From JAIBCM01 sp041395165 (GTDB lineage Bacteria > Verrucomicrobiota > Verrucomicrobiia > JADLBR01 > JAIBCM01), in NCBI GenBank assembly GCA_041395165.1, contig JAWLBA010000001.1, positions 372,001 to 436,000 on the forward strand: 64,000 bases of DNA, read 5' to 3'. A program made the translations under genes and the position numbers. Below, piece by piece: positions 19,045 through 28,291 of the stretch. Below the pieces are notes generated by a model. That model was not told the origin of the DNA, made no database searches, and saw only the letters and a program-made list of their open reading frames with translations. Position 1 is the stretch's first letter. Each line of letters opens with the position of its first letter.

Positions 19045-19787
19045 AGATTTTGGTAGTAAGCAATTTCTTTTTTAAAAATAAATTGCAGTATTTTTTTAAA
19101 ACAAGGATTGATAGAAATTTCTTGATCGTGGGAAAAAATAATTTCTGATTTTGGGATGAAAGAGTCATCTTTCACTGCTAAAAAATGGTAGATTTTTTTT
19201 AAAATAATATCGTGATGATTTAGTAAATCTTCATTTTTTAAGATTAAAATTTGCGAATCGGGAAAAAGGCGGCGAAATTGCTCAACTTGTTTGCGATAAA
19301 AACCTCGATGCAAATAAGAATGGCGTCGAAGCGAAGAAGTTTCTGAAAGATTGTTGCGATCTTGAAAAAGTCGAAATGGTTCAGTGAAACAAGCTTGGCC
19401 GAACGATAGGGTTTCGTTGCCGCGTTGGGATTCCATGCGATAATGTGAAATGGCGCGCTCGATGGGGTTTCGTAGTAGAAAAATAAGTTTCATGTTGGAA
19501 TTATAACGATGAATGCGTTGTGCGATTTGAGGCCAATACATGTAGATGGGTGTGGCTTCACCGATTAAGGTCTGATTTTGATAATTGGGGAATGCTTGAC
19601 TATAGTTCTTTTGCCATTCTTCCACAGTCGTAGAATCTTGGAATTGTGGTGAGTCAAAAAAATGAACTTCTTTTTGAGGCGCGAAACAGATTTCAGGATG
19701 TTGAGAAAGAAAATTGGCCAGTGCGGTAGTGCCTCCTTTTTGTGTGCCCACAATTAAAAAATTAACGCGGGTGGTGAGCAATGACAT
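19041..19787 (-). CDS. sulfotransferase domain protein
   Basis: 248 residues resembling heparan-sulfate/NDST-type sulfotransferases: NFLIVGTQKGGTTALANFL (phosphosulfate loop), HPEICFAPQKEVHFFD, GEATPIYMYWP, and KLIFLLRNPIERAISHYRM as the 3'-phosphoadenosine site. It transfers sulfate from PAPS to a carbohydrate hydroxyl or amine. It is last of a three-gene minus-strand run (21578 down to 19041), 10 bp behind the neighbouring sulfotransferase. Confidence 0.82.
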   Translation of the reverse strand: MSLLTTRVNFLIVGTQKGGTTALANFLSQHPEICFAPQKEVHFFDSPQFQDSTTVEEWQKNYSQAFPNYQNQTLIGEATPIYMYWPQIAQRIHRYNSNMKLIFLLRNPIERAISHYRMESQRGNETLSFGQACFTEPFRLFQDRNNLSETSSLRRHSYLHRGFYRKQVEQFRRLFPDSQILILKNEDLLNHHDIILKKIYHFLAVKDDSFIPKSEIIFSHDQEISINPCFKKILQFIFKKEIAYYQNL

Positions 19788-19797
19788 AGATTGTAAA

Positions 19798-20631
19798 TCA
19801 ATATTGTTTCAGTAAGGTTTCGACACTTTCTTTGGAGTAGAAATCCCAATAAGCTCCAGGCGTAGCCAGTAAGCGTTTTGCGATATTTTGCATAGTGTCT
19901 GAGTCGTAGAGAGGATTTTTATTTTTACTTTGTAGAGGCTCACTGAGATTTTTAGCTTCGGGCACTATTTTTTTTAAAGATTTTCCTTGTGAGGAAACGG
20001 TTTCTTCATAACGCAGGATGGCTTCTTGTGGTAGATGGGTTGCATATTGTTCATAAAACCAGGAGAGAAGAAAAAGTTGTCGATCCAAACAATCCTCTCT
20101 TTGACTTAAGTCATGGGCCAGTTGAGCATTGAGTCCTTCGGCAGCGGGGGCGTGTCCGGTGTTTACGGGAAGATTAACGCTGTTCCAAGAAGCGAGTACA
20201 GAAAGTGGGTTTCGCATGACAGCAAAGCAAGCAAAGTTTTTTTTAAGATGGGGCAACAGGGCGGTAAAAGCGGCAGGATGTTTGATAATAAGATAAAAGT
20301 TGGCGTTCAAGTTTTTTTCAATGGGGATTTCGCCTCTTTCTGCAATGCTTTGACGAAGCTCGTTTCCCTTTTTTTCCGAAGCAATTGGATTATCGGGCAC
20401 TTTTTGATTGTGATGTTTAGTAATGGCTTTGCCTTCAGTGAGAATGGATTGGCGAGTATCGAGAAAAAATTTTTCAATGCTATCACAAATAGCTTGAGGC
20501 TGTTGTAGTTTGGAAAATTCAAAAACGTCCATGGGTTCGTGAAGGGCCACGGTATTGCTAACTTTATTGAGTAAATGGCAGGTAAGAGTGGTGCCGGATC
20601 GTGGAATTCCAGTTAGAGTGATGTTGTTCAT
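19798..20631 (-). CDS. sulfotransferase-like protein
   Basis: 277 residues if started at the ATG at 20631, which forms an ATGA overlap with the stop of the upstream glycosyltransferase; an upstream in-frame ATG at 20643 is less likely. It begins NNITLTGIPRSGTTLTCHLL, a P-loop of the sulfotransferase superfamily, and has CFAVMRNPLSVLASWNSV, the typical R-x-P-x(4)-S region. The acceptor is unknown. Translational coupling to the glycosyltransferase points to a shared glycan product. Confidence 0.72.
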   Translation of the reverse strand: MNNITLTGIPRSGTTLTCHLLNKVSNTVALHEPMDVFEFSKLQQPQAICDSIEKFFLDTRQSILTEGKAITKHHNQKVPDNPIASEKKGNELRQSIAERGEIPIEKNLNANFYLIIKHPAAFTALLPHLKKNFACFAVMRNPLSVLASWNSVNLPVNTGHAPAAEGLNAQLAHDLSQREDCLDRQLFLLSWFYEQYATHLPQEAILRYEETVSSQGKSLKKIVPEAKNLSEPLQSKNKNPLYDSDTMQNIAKRLLATPGAYWDFYSKESVETLLKQY

Positions 20632-21578
20632 GATTGGTTCCATAATTGAGGGATTTGATTTAGAATATTTAAAAAGGCTTCACGCTCTTTAGCAAGGTCA
20701 TATTGAGTTGCGGTAGTAGCGGCGTGATAAAGCATTTTATTTTTTTGGTCGAGGGCTAGAGATTGAGCTTGGGAAACGCAGTTTTCTAGGATTTCTTCTT
20801 GATAAGGTGGGCAAAAACAGTTTTGAGTATCGTGACAAAAAGAGCGATTGCCGACGCAATCGGGGCAAATGACTAGGGTTTGTAATTTCATGCCTTCGAG
20901 AGCAGGCAAATAAAAACCTTCTTCTGAGGTTGGTAAAAATAAAGTGATTTGTGAACGATTGAGGTAATTCAAGAATTCTTCTCGTTTGATCGGTTGCGTT
21001 AATAGTTCGATCGTGGGGAATTTTTTTTCTAACTTTTTTTTGAGACGAATGCCCAAGGGGGCTTGTTTTAAAGCGGCAATGCAAAGAGAAATATCTTTTT
21101 TTTCAGATGGGAGAGGTTGGGGCATTTGGTCGAAATCGAGTCCATTGGGAATGGTAAAGCAGGGGCCTTGGATTTGTTGAGTGAGTTGGATGGCTTTTTC
21201 AACTTCAGGACTCACACAAATACGAATGGCTTTACGATTTAAGAATCGAAAGCGTGGATCAGATGAGTGAGCGTGCCGTGTGTGTTGAATCAAATTAACT
21301 ATGGGCAAAGAGTTTTTAAAAATAGGAGAAAATTGGTCTAAAATTTCCCAATCGAGACCGGCTAAAAATAAGGCATCGGGTTTGATTTGAGCCAGTGATT
21401 CCATGAGGCTTTCTCGTGATTTTTTCCAGGGATTCGTTTCATTCCAAAGGCTATGAGGGGTAAAATAAATGTAAGGTTTCCAGGTCTGGCTATGGTGGAC
21501 GTGGTTAAAATAGTGCCAGACCTTGAGGTGGCCCCCTGAAAAAGCCTGAAAATCACGAAAAAAGAGCATTTTTTTCAT
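20628..21578 (-). CDS. glycosyltransferase family 1/4-like protein
   Basis: 316 residues with GT-B character: a Rossmann-like N-terminal half (FRDFQAFSGGHLKVWHYFN) and the C-terminal donor-site motif FLPTSEEGFYLPALEGMKLQTLVICPD, the usual E-G-F...P-x-L-E-x-M loop. It probably transfers a sugar to a surface glycan. First gene of a minus-strand run with two sulfotransferase-like genes, divergent from the HAD-Nudix gene at 21636. Confidence 0.78.
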   Translation of the reverse strand: MKKMLFFRDFQAFSGGHLKVWHYFNHVHHSQTWKPYIYFTPHSLWNETNPWKKSRESLMESLAQIKPDALFLAGLDWEILDQFSPIFKNSLPIVNLIQHTRHAHSSDPRFRFLNRKAIRICVSPEVEKAIQLTQQIQGPCFTIPNGLDFDQMPQPLPSEKKDISLCIAALKQAPLGIRLKKKLEKKFPTIELLTQPIKREEFLNYLNRSQITLFLPTSEEGFYLPALEGMKLQTLVICPDCVGNRSFCHDTQNCFCPPYQEEILENCVSQAQSLALDQKNKMLYHAATTATQYDLAKEREAFLNILNQIPQLWNQS

Positions 21579-21635
21579 TATTTGTCATCATGGCATTGCA
21601 ACCTGAATTGAAAAGCGTTACTTAAAGAAGAAAAT

Positions 21636-22700
21636 ATGCCTATTAAAAATTTGATTTTGGATTGGTCTGGCACGGTGGTGGATGATTTGGAGCCGGTTTG
21701 GAAAGCGACGAATGAGATTTTTTTACATTATCAACAGCCGATTTGGTCCAAGGAAAAGTTTAAAGAAAAATTTTATCTTCCTTTTACCGAATTTTATAAA
21801 GAGTATTTACCACAGGCGACCTTGCCAGAATTAGATTTTCATTATCATCGCGCGTTTCGTTCGTTGGAGGATGAAATTCCTTTATTGCCTTTTGCGAAGG
21901 AGGTTTTGGATTATGCACAGGTCCAAAATATGAAGATTTTTCTTTTAAGCACGGTGCATCATGAGTTTTGGGAAAAGCAGTCGGAGGCGCTACAGGTAAG
22001 AGAATATTTTACTCATCCTTATACGAATGCGATCGATAAGCGTGAAACGATCATGGTTTTATTGAAAGATCACGGTTTAGAAGCGCGTGAAACGCTTTAT
22101 GTCGGGGATATGCAGCATGATATTGAGACGGCACATTATGCCGGCGTAGTTTCTTGTGGGGTGTTAACGGGCTACGATTCCGTAGAAAAATTGAAGAAGA
22201 TGAAGCCAGAGCTTCTTTTTAATGATATGGCAGGCGTTTTGGGTTATCTCAAACGACATCGATTGGATGAGGTGGATCATCCTGTGGCGACGGTGGGCGC
22301 TTTGATTTTTAATGAAAAAAATGAGGTCCTCATGATTCAGACTTATAAATGGTCTAATCTTTGGGGAATTCCGGGTGGCAAAATTAAGCGAGGCGAAACG
22401 GCTGAAGAGGCTTTAATTCGTGAGGTGAAAGAGGAAACGGGTCTTTTTATTGATGAAATTTCTTATATTCACACCCAAGATTGTATTGATTGTGAGGAAT
22501 TTTTTAAGCCGGCGCACTTTTTATTGATGAATTATACGGCTAAAACTCGTGAGAAAAATGTTGTATTAAATGATGAGGGATTGGCTTATCAATGGATTCC
22601 TTTTGATCAGGTTTTGAGCACATCGGCTATTGTGTTGAATTCTCCGACTCGCTTGCTCATTGAAACTGTAAAAAACTTAGGAAGCCGCTCGATAAAGTGA
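21636..22700 (+). CDS. HAD phosphatase-Nudix hydrolase fusion
   Basis: 354 residues with two complete enzymes. The N-terminal half (about 1-205) is a HAD-superfamily phosphatase: LILDWSGTVVDD (nucleophile motif), a Lys-containing segment near NAIDKRET, and LYVGDMQHDIETA (acidic motif IV). The C-terminal half (about 215-354) is a Nudix hydrolase with the box GGKIKRGETAEEALIREVKE then ETGL, fitting Gx5Ex7REUxEExGU. The combination suggests sequential processing, a Nudix cut of a diphosphate followed by dephosphorylation; the substrate is unknown. The 3' end overlaps convergent aroK by 24 bp. Confidence 0.88.
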   Translation: MPIKNLILDWSGTVVDDLEPVWKATNEIFLHYQQPIWSKEKFKEKFYLPFTEFYKEYLPQATLPELDFHYHRAFRSLEDEIPLLPFAKEVLDYAQVQNMKIFLLSTVHHEFWEKQSEALQVREYFTHPYTNAIDKRETIMVLLKDHGLEARETLYVGDMQHDIETAHYAGVVSCGVLTGYDSVEKLKKMKPELLFNDMAGVLGYLKRHRLDEVDHPVATVGALIFNEKNEVLMIQTYKWSNLWGIPGGKIKRGETAEEALIREVKEETGLFIDEISYIHTQDCIDCEEFFKPAHFLLMNYTAKTREKNVVLNDEGLAYQWIPFDQVLSTSAIVLNSPTRLLIETVKNLGSRSIK

Positions 22701-23198
22701 GATGAGTTGTTGGACAATTTCGGTAGGCGTCAAATTTTCTACGTTTAAGCTGTAATCGGCTTTTTCGTAATCAGCTTGTCTTTTTTTTATGAGATTTTTG
22801 AGGGTGGCTAAGGGGTTTTCAGTTTGAAGCAAGGGCCGATGAGTGGTTTGTCGAGTGCGCTCGAATAAGGTTTCTGCTGATGCACTCAAGTAGAAGGTAA
22901 TGCAGCTTTTTTTTAGAAGATCGCGATTGCGTTTTTCGCAAAAAGCGCCGCCGCCTGTGGCAATAACACAAAGCTTTTGCTGTAAGAGTTCTTGCAAGGT
23001 TTCATATTCCAATTCTCGGAATGTAGTTTCGCCTTCTTGTTGAAAAATTTCAGCGATGGTGCAATGGGCTTTTTTTTCAATTTCTTTGTCTAAATCATAA
23101 AAAGGAAGGCTCAACTCCTGCGCAGTCCGATAGCCGATTGTGCTTTTGCCGCTGCCCATCATTCCGATGAGCGCTAGATTTTTTTTTGTTGTCGACAT
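22677..23198 (-). CDS. aroK: shikimate kinase
   Basis: Phosphorylates shikimate with ATP in the aromatic amino-acid pathway. 173 residues. Walker A is GMMGSGKSTIG, the shikimate-binding Asp/Arg is in DLDKEIEKKAHCTIAEIF and FRELEYETL, GGGAFC forms the substrate loop, and TRQTTHRPLL is the lid arginine region. It starts 4 bp after the 883-residue repeat protein on the same strand. Confidence 0.95.
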   Translation of the reverse strand: MSTTKKNLALIGMMGSGKSTIGYRTAQELSLPFYDLDKEIEKKAHCTIAEIFQQEGETTFRELEYETLQELLQQKLCVIATGGGAFCEKRNRDLLKKSCITFYLSASAETLFERTRQTTHRPLLQTENPLATLKNLIKKRQADYEKADYSLNVENLTPTEIVQQLISLYRAAS

Positions 23199-23202
23199 AG
23201 TT

Positions 23203-25854
23203 TTAAGGAGGAAGATTTAACCAATAACGGCCTAAGGGCGTGAGTTGGGATTGATTGCGATTTGCCCATTGTCGCCAGGGTTCGGGAAAACTCTGAAAAG
23301 CGTCATGTGTTTCTTTGCGAACATTCCAATCAGGATCATTAAAATAAGAAAATAAAATTTGATGTCGATCGGAGAGTTCGGATTGAGCAATGATTTTTAT
23401 CGCTAGGGCGCGTTCGAGTTCCCGATCACTTTTGAGGTAGGGAAGAACTCTTTTTGCCGTTTGAGATGATATTATTTTTTGTTTGGAAAGCGCCAGTAAA
23501 GCACTGGGACGAGTAAGATGATTTTTAAGTAATGGGAAGAAGAGCGGAACGTCCAGTGAATTGCCTTTTTCGCCAAGCCAGTAAGCGGCTAAATTTTGAA
23601 TAGGCGCGTAAGGAGAGTGAATGGCTTGTCGCAGGTAAGGCAACCAATCGTCTGGATTATCTAGGATGAATTCGTCCAGTAAAACACGCGCCATCACATC
23701 GCTTTGCAAAACCCAAGGAATTAATTTGGGATAAAATCGTGCGGCGAGTTTTTTTAATTTGGTTTTGGCTTGTTTGCGCTTTCTAACTTTTTGAGAAGTA
23801 TCACCATAGCTTGTTGCAGTTTTTAGCCAGTCGCCCAGTTTGGGATCGCCGCCTGCTTTAAGAATATCGCGTGTATTAAAAATTTGGCCTGCAGGTCGCG
23901 ATTGCTTGAGTTGACCGAGTTGGAATGGGTTAAAAAGAGAATAGGCATTGGAGTTTGAGGATCGGGATGCGGAGAGCAGGATGAGACCTAATCTGCCTTG
24001 AGTGAAATAGGGTTGTGTTGCATCGAATTGTGAAAATGTGTTATCCCCAAAAGCATCAAATAGTAGGCCAATGCTACCGATGCCGCGTTGTGGAGAAAAT
24101 CCGCCATAGCCTTGGCCGACTGCTTGTTTTTGATTATGTAGCCAATAACGATCGTGGCCTTCATGATCGTGAAGAATGCCTACAGCATTATTAATGGCGC
24201 AACCTTGTGAACTGTCGCGCGATTCATAATTATCATCACCGCGACCATCCCAAAGCATGCCTACAGCAAAATCATGAGCGCAACCTTGTGCTAGACCGTT
24301 ATGATTTTTGTAACGATCGTTTCCTTCTTTGTCTTTTAACAAGCCGGTGCTGAGATGAATGCCAGCCCCTTGAGCATATTGATAAGACTCATAACTATCG
24401 TCGCCTTGCTCATCGATTAATGCGCCGCAACTATACCAATAACTACAGCCTTGGCCGAAAACATCGCACCAATACTGATCATTACCAGATTGATCGTAAA
24501 GAATACCAAGTCCTCCTGGGGCAAAGGGACGATAACCCATACTAAAACCTTGGCTAAGTGAAAGGGTGCGACTTGGGAAACGATCATAATCAGGGTATTT
24601 GCCACCTGCTTTATAATAATCATCGCCCTCATAATCTAGCAGCATGCCTAGACCATTGATGCCTGCAAAACCTTGTCCTTGTAGCGCAACCTGATAGCGA
24701 TCGTTCCCCGATTCATCTAAGAGTAGTCCATAGCCAAAGACTCCCGCTCCTTGAGAGAGAGTGTCACCGCGGTAAAAATCGTCTCCTGCACGGTCGACTA
24801 ATAATCCCGCACCAAACAAGCCACATCCTAACGAGGCATTAAAGCCATAATAATGATCGTTGCCTGATTCATCCCAAACCATTCCCGCACCAAAAATGCC
24901 ACTTGCAGTTTGACCTTGATAAAGATCGTCACCCTGCAAATCGATGACTAGTCGAAACGGTTGATTGGCTAAACCTTGAGCATAACCGGCATCGACATAA
25001 GTGTCATTGCCGCCAAAGTCGATGAGAATGGCCGCCTCGTTATTATGTTGATGAGGGCCATTGCCCGCTAAATAAAGTGGGCCGATTGGAGTGCGAAAAC
25101 GTAAGATATCAAAATCGGCCAGGGTCGGATTTTTTTTAAGTAAAAGATTAACCGTTTGCGTGAAATGGTGAATAGCGATTAAAACTGCACGACTTTGTTT
25201 GCGTAGCAAAATAGGATTAATAGAAAAAGCTGCAGTAAGCTGGCGTTGAATCAAAGAGGTTTCTTCCAACTCTTGAGCATCGATTTGTTCGAGGAGGTGA
25301 GAAATTTTTTGATCTTTGATTGTTTGTGACCAGATTTTTTTTTGTGCCGGATTTTTTTCTAAATGAAAATTTTCCACAGCGAAGGCAGCTAAAGCATTTT
25401 GTTTTTGGGTTTCAGGAATGGAGTTAAACAAGGCTTCCCACTGCTTTTGATAGGGCCATAATTCGTTGAGCAGTTGCACTAAGGGTTTTACGAGTTTGGG
25501 TGATAAAGTTTTTTTGAATTGAGCGGGCAAGCGAAAAGGAAGCGACGTGGTGTGAGAAGAAAGAGGACCGGTTTTCCAGGGAGGTAGTTGCAACTTATTT
25601 TCCAAAGATTCTGCCAAAATAGGAAGTTGTAGCGGATTATCTAATAAAGTTTTGACTAAAGGAGAGAGATTGGGGTCGGGAACAATATCTTTTTTAAAAC
25701 TGAAATCAGTTTCTGTAAGTCCTACTTGAGGCAACGTGCGATGCAATTGTTGTTGAAACGATAAAGCAGTTTCAGATGGGGTCGTGACTGGTAAAAGAAA
25801 GTAGAAAATCAGTAGGCTAAGTTTGAGGCCAGTTTTTATCCGATTCACAAACAT
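23203..25854 (-). CDS. exported beta-helix-like GNDxY-repeat protein with C-terminal HEAT-like repeats
   Basis: 883 residues with a signal peptide (about 1-30, LLIFYFLLPVTTPSETA). Residues about 75-270 are helical. Residues about 270-620 contain roughly ten degenerate repeats of 30-40 residues, each with QG(x)6-8GxLxDxxGNDxY (GNDTY, GDDLY, GNDHY, GDDFY, GNDRY, GDDYY, GNDQY, GDDSY, GNDRY, GDDNY, GHDRY). The Asp/Asn-Gly turns suggest a calcium-stabilised beta-helix. Residues about 700-870 look like HEAT/armadillo repeats (LAAYWLGEKGNSLDVPLF). Function unknown; a structural or binding role at the envelope is inferred. Four bp upstream of aroK. Confidence 0.7.
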   Translation of the reverse strand: MFVNRIKTGLKLSLLIFYFLLPVTTPSETALSFQQQLHRTLPQVGLTETDFSFKKDIVPDPNLSPLVKTLLDNPLQLPILAESLENKLQLPPWKTGPLSSHTTSLPFRLPAQFKKTLSPKLVKPLVQLLNELWPYQKQWEALFNSIPETQKQNALAAFAVENFHLEKNPAQKKIWSQTIKDQKISHLLEQIDAQELEETSLIQRQLTAAFSINPILLRKQSRAVLIAIHHFTQTVNLLLKKNPTLADFDILRFRTPIGPLYLAGNGPHQHNNEAAILIDFGGNDTYVDAGYAQGLANQPFRLVIDLQGDDLYQGQTASGIFGAGMVWDESGNDHYYGFNASLGCGLFGAGLLVDRAGDDFYRGDTLSQGAGVFGYGLLLDESGNDRYQVALQGQGFAGINGLGMLLDYEGDDYYKAGGKYPDYDRFPSRTLSLSQGFSMGYRPFAPGGLGILYDQSGNDQYWCDVFGQGCSYWYSCGALIDEQGDDSYESYQYAQGAGIHLSTGLLKDKEGNDRYKNHNGLAQGCAHDFAVGMLWDGRGDDNYESRDSSQGCAINNAVGILHDHEGHDRYWLHNQKQAVGQGYGGFSPQRGIGSIGLLFDAFGDNTFSQFDATQPYFTQGRLGLILLSASRSSNSNAYSLFNPFQLGQLKQSRPAGQIFNTRDILKAGGDPKLGDWLKTATSYGDTSQKVRKRKQAKTKLKKLAARFYPKLIPWVLQSDVMARVLLDEFILDNPDDWLPYLRQAIHSPYAPIQNLAAYWLGEKGNSLDVPLFFPLLKNHLTRPSALLALSKQKIISSQTAKRVLPYLKSDRELERALAIKIIAQSELSDRHQILFSYFNDPDWNVRKETHDAFQSFPEPWRQWANRNQSQLTPLGRYWLNLPP

Positions 25855-25956
25855 AGACCTTAAGCTTAGTCAAAGGTGTTCATGTGTAAAGGGAGTGTTT
25901 AATTTAAATTTTAACCTCCTTTGAATTTTTGCGTGCTTCGCGTGCTTAGCAGGTTT

Positions 25957-26762
25957 TTAGGTTGAGTGGGCTCTTTGGTAATAAGGCATGACTTCGGGAA
26001 GGATTAGGTGGATTTGTTCAATGCGTTTTTCGTCTGCGGGATGGGTGGAAAGCAAGTCGGGGATTTGATTATTTTTTGAAGATTGCTGCATGCGATTCCA
26101 AAATTTTTCGGCTTCTCGAGGATCATAACCCGCGCGCGCCATGAAAAGCAGTCCCATACGATCGGCTTCCATTTCGTGTGAGCGGCTGTAAGGAAGAGCA
26201 AATCCGTAAACGGCAATGTTTTGATAAAGTCCAGAAGACAGATTGGAAAATTCTGGGGCTGCCACACCCACAGCAACTCCTAGTGCCATGCCTAAACCTT
26301 GCAAGATGCCGCGTTGAGTTTGGGCGCGAGCGTGATGACGCGCAACGACATGAGCCATTTCGTGACTTAGCACAGCGGCCAGAGCGGTATCGGTTTGTGC
26401 GATACGAAACATGCCTTCGTGCACACCGACTTTGCCTCCGGGCAAGGCAAAAGCGTTGGGTGAAGCATCGCGAATAACGGCAAATTCCCAGCTATCAATG
26501 CCGTTGGGGTTGGCGCGTAAGAGTCGATTCATGACGCGTCGGACAGTGGCTTGTTTAGCGCTATCTGAGCTCATGCCCACTTTTTGTTTAACGGCTTGAA
26601 AAATAGCTTCTCCTTGTTGTTCTTCCTGAGGGGTAGCGTGAACTTCGGTGTAATCCTTTCTGCAACAGCACCGAGTTTCTTAGGCCCTGTGGAAGCACAA
26701 CCAACGATAAGAAATGCGCTTGTTACTGAAATAAAAATGGAATAAAAAAATTGTCGAAACAT
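25957..26762 (-). CDS. M48 family metalloprotease lipoprotein, split by a frameshift
   Basis: An N-terminal piece (from 26762) carries a lipoprotein signal ending FLIVGC. It then loses frame near 26657-26662, where one A missing from an A run turns the expected EKDYTEVHATPQEEQQ into ERITPKFT. The second frame continues with EAIFQAVKQKVGMSSDSAKQ and the peptidase domain: NAFALPGGKVGVHEGM, then SHEMAHVVARHH with the zinc motif HExxH, and RSHEMEADRMGLLFMARAGYD with the third ligand. Corrected length is about 268 residues, typical of BepA/LoiP-like M48 quality-control proteases of the periplasm. It is either an inactivated gene or a sequencing error. Confidence 0.8.
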
Positions 26763-26840
26763 ATTAAGTTAATTTAAAGTCAAAACTTTAAAAAGAAATG
26801 ACTATTTTGTAAAAAAATTGTGCGCGATTAAAATAAAAGT

Positions 26841-27059
26841 ATGAATTCAAGGGGTAAGCTTAAAAAAGTTTTGGAAGAGTTAATGGAGGCGATTCGTAAA
26901 CATGAAAATTGTTTGCCTTATCTTTCCGAACTGGATCGGTTGGCGAGAGAAACAGATTGGGATCCGCGTTTGGCGCATTTTTTAGAAAAACGCAGTTATG
27001 AAAAAGCGTTGATGTTTTTAAATGAGGAAAAAGCTTTACGAGGTTCTTGCGGAAAATAA
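26841..27059 (+). CDS. small helical hypothetical protein
   Basis: 72 residues, fully helical by pattern (KLKKVLEELMEAIRKHENC then LPYLSELDRLARETD), charged, with no signal peptide. It lies 14 bp upstream of the glycosyltransferase at 27074 and is probably co-transcribed. I recognise no family. Confidence 0.45.
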   Translation: MNSRGKLKKVLEELMEAIRKHENCLPYLSELDRLARETDWDPRLAHFLEKRSYEKALMFLNEEKALRGSCGK

Positions 27060-27073
27060 ATAGCAATGATTCT

Positions 27074-28249
27074 ATGCGAATTTTAGTTACGGGTCTGATT
27101 GGTCAATATGCGTTTGGTGGGGTGACGTGGGATTATTTGCAGTATGTTTTAGGATTTCAAAAACTGGGTCATGAGGTTTGGTATTTAGAGGACACGGCAA
27201 CGTGGGCTTATGATCCGATCAAGCAAGAGCCTTCAGCAGATTGTTCTTATAATGTGAATTATCTTTCTCGAATTATGAGCGAGTTTGGGTTGGGCGATCG
27301 CTGGATTTATCGTAATGAGGCAGATGGCAGTTATCATGGAGTTAGCGATTTGCAGCAAGCGGAAAAAATCATTCGAGAGTCGGATGTGTTGGCAAATGTG
27401 TCGGGCGCGTGTTGGTTGAGAGAGGTTACGGCTTCCCTTCCGCACAAATTATTTTTGGATGGTGATCCGATGTTTACGCACATTGGGTTGGCTTTGGGAA
27501 CAAAGAAGGATTATATGGATCGCGTGCGAGCGCACACGGATCATTTTTCTTTTGGATTAAATATTGGTGCAAAAAATTGTTTGGTCCCGATGGCGGGTTT
27601 GCATTGGAAGCCGACAGTTCAACCGATTGCTTTGGAGCATTGGGGATCGAAAGAAGAAAATAAAGATCATCCGGCTTATGGCGCTTTTACCACGGTGATG
27701 AATTGGGCGAGTTATAAGCCTCAAGAATTTCAAGGCGAAAACTATGGGCAAAAGGATATGGAGTTTTTGCGGTTTATGGATTTACCGAAGAAAATAGATC
27801 CGGAGCGGATGGTTCTTGCGATGGGGCAGGGTGTGGGGCAGAAGAGGCCGACAGCAGAATTGGAGGAAAAAGGTTGGAAAATTTTGGAGCCGGATCAAGT
27901 GTTGCCGGATTATCAAACTTATCGCGAATTTTTGCGAAATTCTAAGGCAGAGTGGAGTATTGCAAAAAATGGTTATGTGAAGTCGTGGAGCGGTTGGTTT
28001 AGTTGTCGGAGCGCGTGTTATTTGGCGTTGAGCCGGCCGGTGGTAGTGCAGGACACGGGTTGGAGCGAGCATTTGCCTGCGGGTAAGGGTGTGTTAAAGT
28101 TTACGACTTTGGAGGAAGCGGTTGCTGGGATTCGAGAAGTTAGCAAAAATTATGCGGAGCATTCACGCGCAGCACGAAATTTTGCTGAAAAATATTTTGA
28201 GGCAGGGAAAGTGTGTGAGCAATTGTTAAAAGATGCTAGAATTGTTTAA
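27074..28249 (+). CDS. CgeB-like glycosyltransferase family protein
   Basis: The start is placed at ATG 27074 (MRILVTGLIGQYAFGGVTW) because it opens with the first Rossmann strand; an in-frame ATG at 27047 would add nine residues overlapping the previous gene. 391 residues. The C-terminal half has the GT-B donor-site pattern (AEWSIAKNGYVKSWSGWFSC; YLALSRPVVVQDTGWSEHLP; GVLKFTTLEEAVAGI). It probably transfers a sugar to a lipid or glycan. Separate from the 13.8-21.6 kb glycan locus. Confidence 0.72.
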   Translation: MRILVTGLIGQYAFGGVTWDYLQYVLGFQKLGHEVWYLEDTATWAYDPIKQEPSADCSYNVNYLSRIMSEFGLGDRWIYRNEADGSYHGVSDLQQAEKIIRESDVLANVSGACWLREVTASLPHKLFLDGDPMFTHIGLALGTKKDYMDRVRAHTDHFSFGLNIGAKNCLVPMAGLHWKPTVQPIALEHWGSKEENKDHPAYGAFTTVMNWASYKPQEFQGENYGQKDMEFLRFMDLPKKIDPERMVLAMGQGVGQKRPTAELEEKGWKILEPDQVLPDYQTYREFLRNSKAEWSIAKNGYVKSWSGWFSCRSACYLALSRPVVVQDTGWSEHLPAGKGVLKFTTLEEAVAGIREVSKNYAEHSRAARNFAEKYFEAGKVCEQLLKDARIV

Positions 28250-28291
28250 TTCTGTTGCGGTGTTTTTAATTTTTTTATAAAAAGAAGCGCG

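Noticed and set aside
26657..26762. Separate small lipoprotein gene upstream of the M48 peptidase
   Set aside because: Reading the other frame after one added A gives a continuous M48 lipoprotein; a free-standing 63-residue lipoprotein with a meaningless tail is unlikely.
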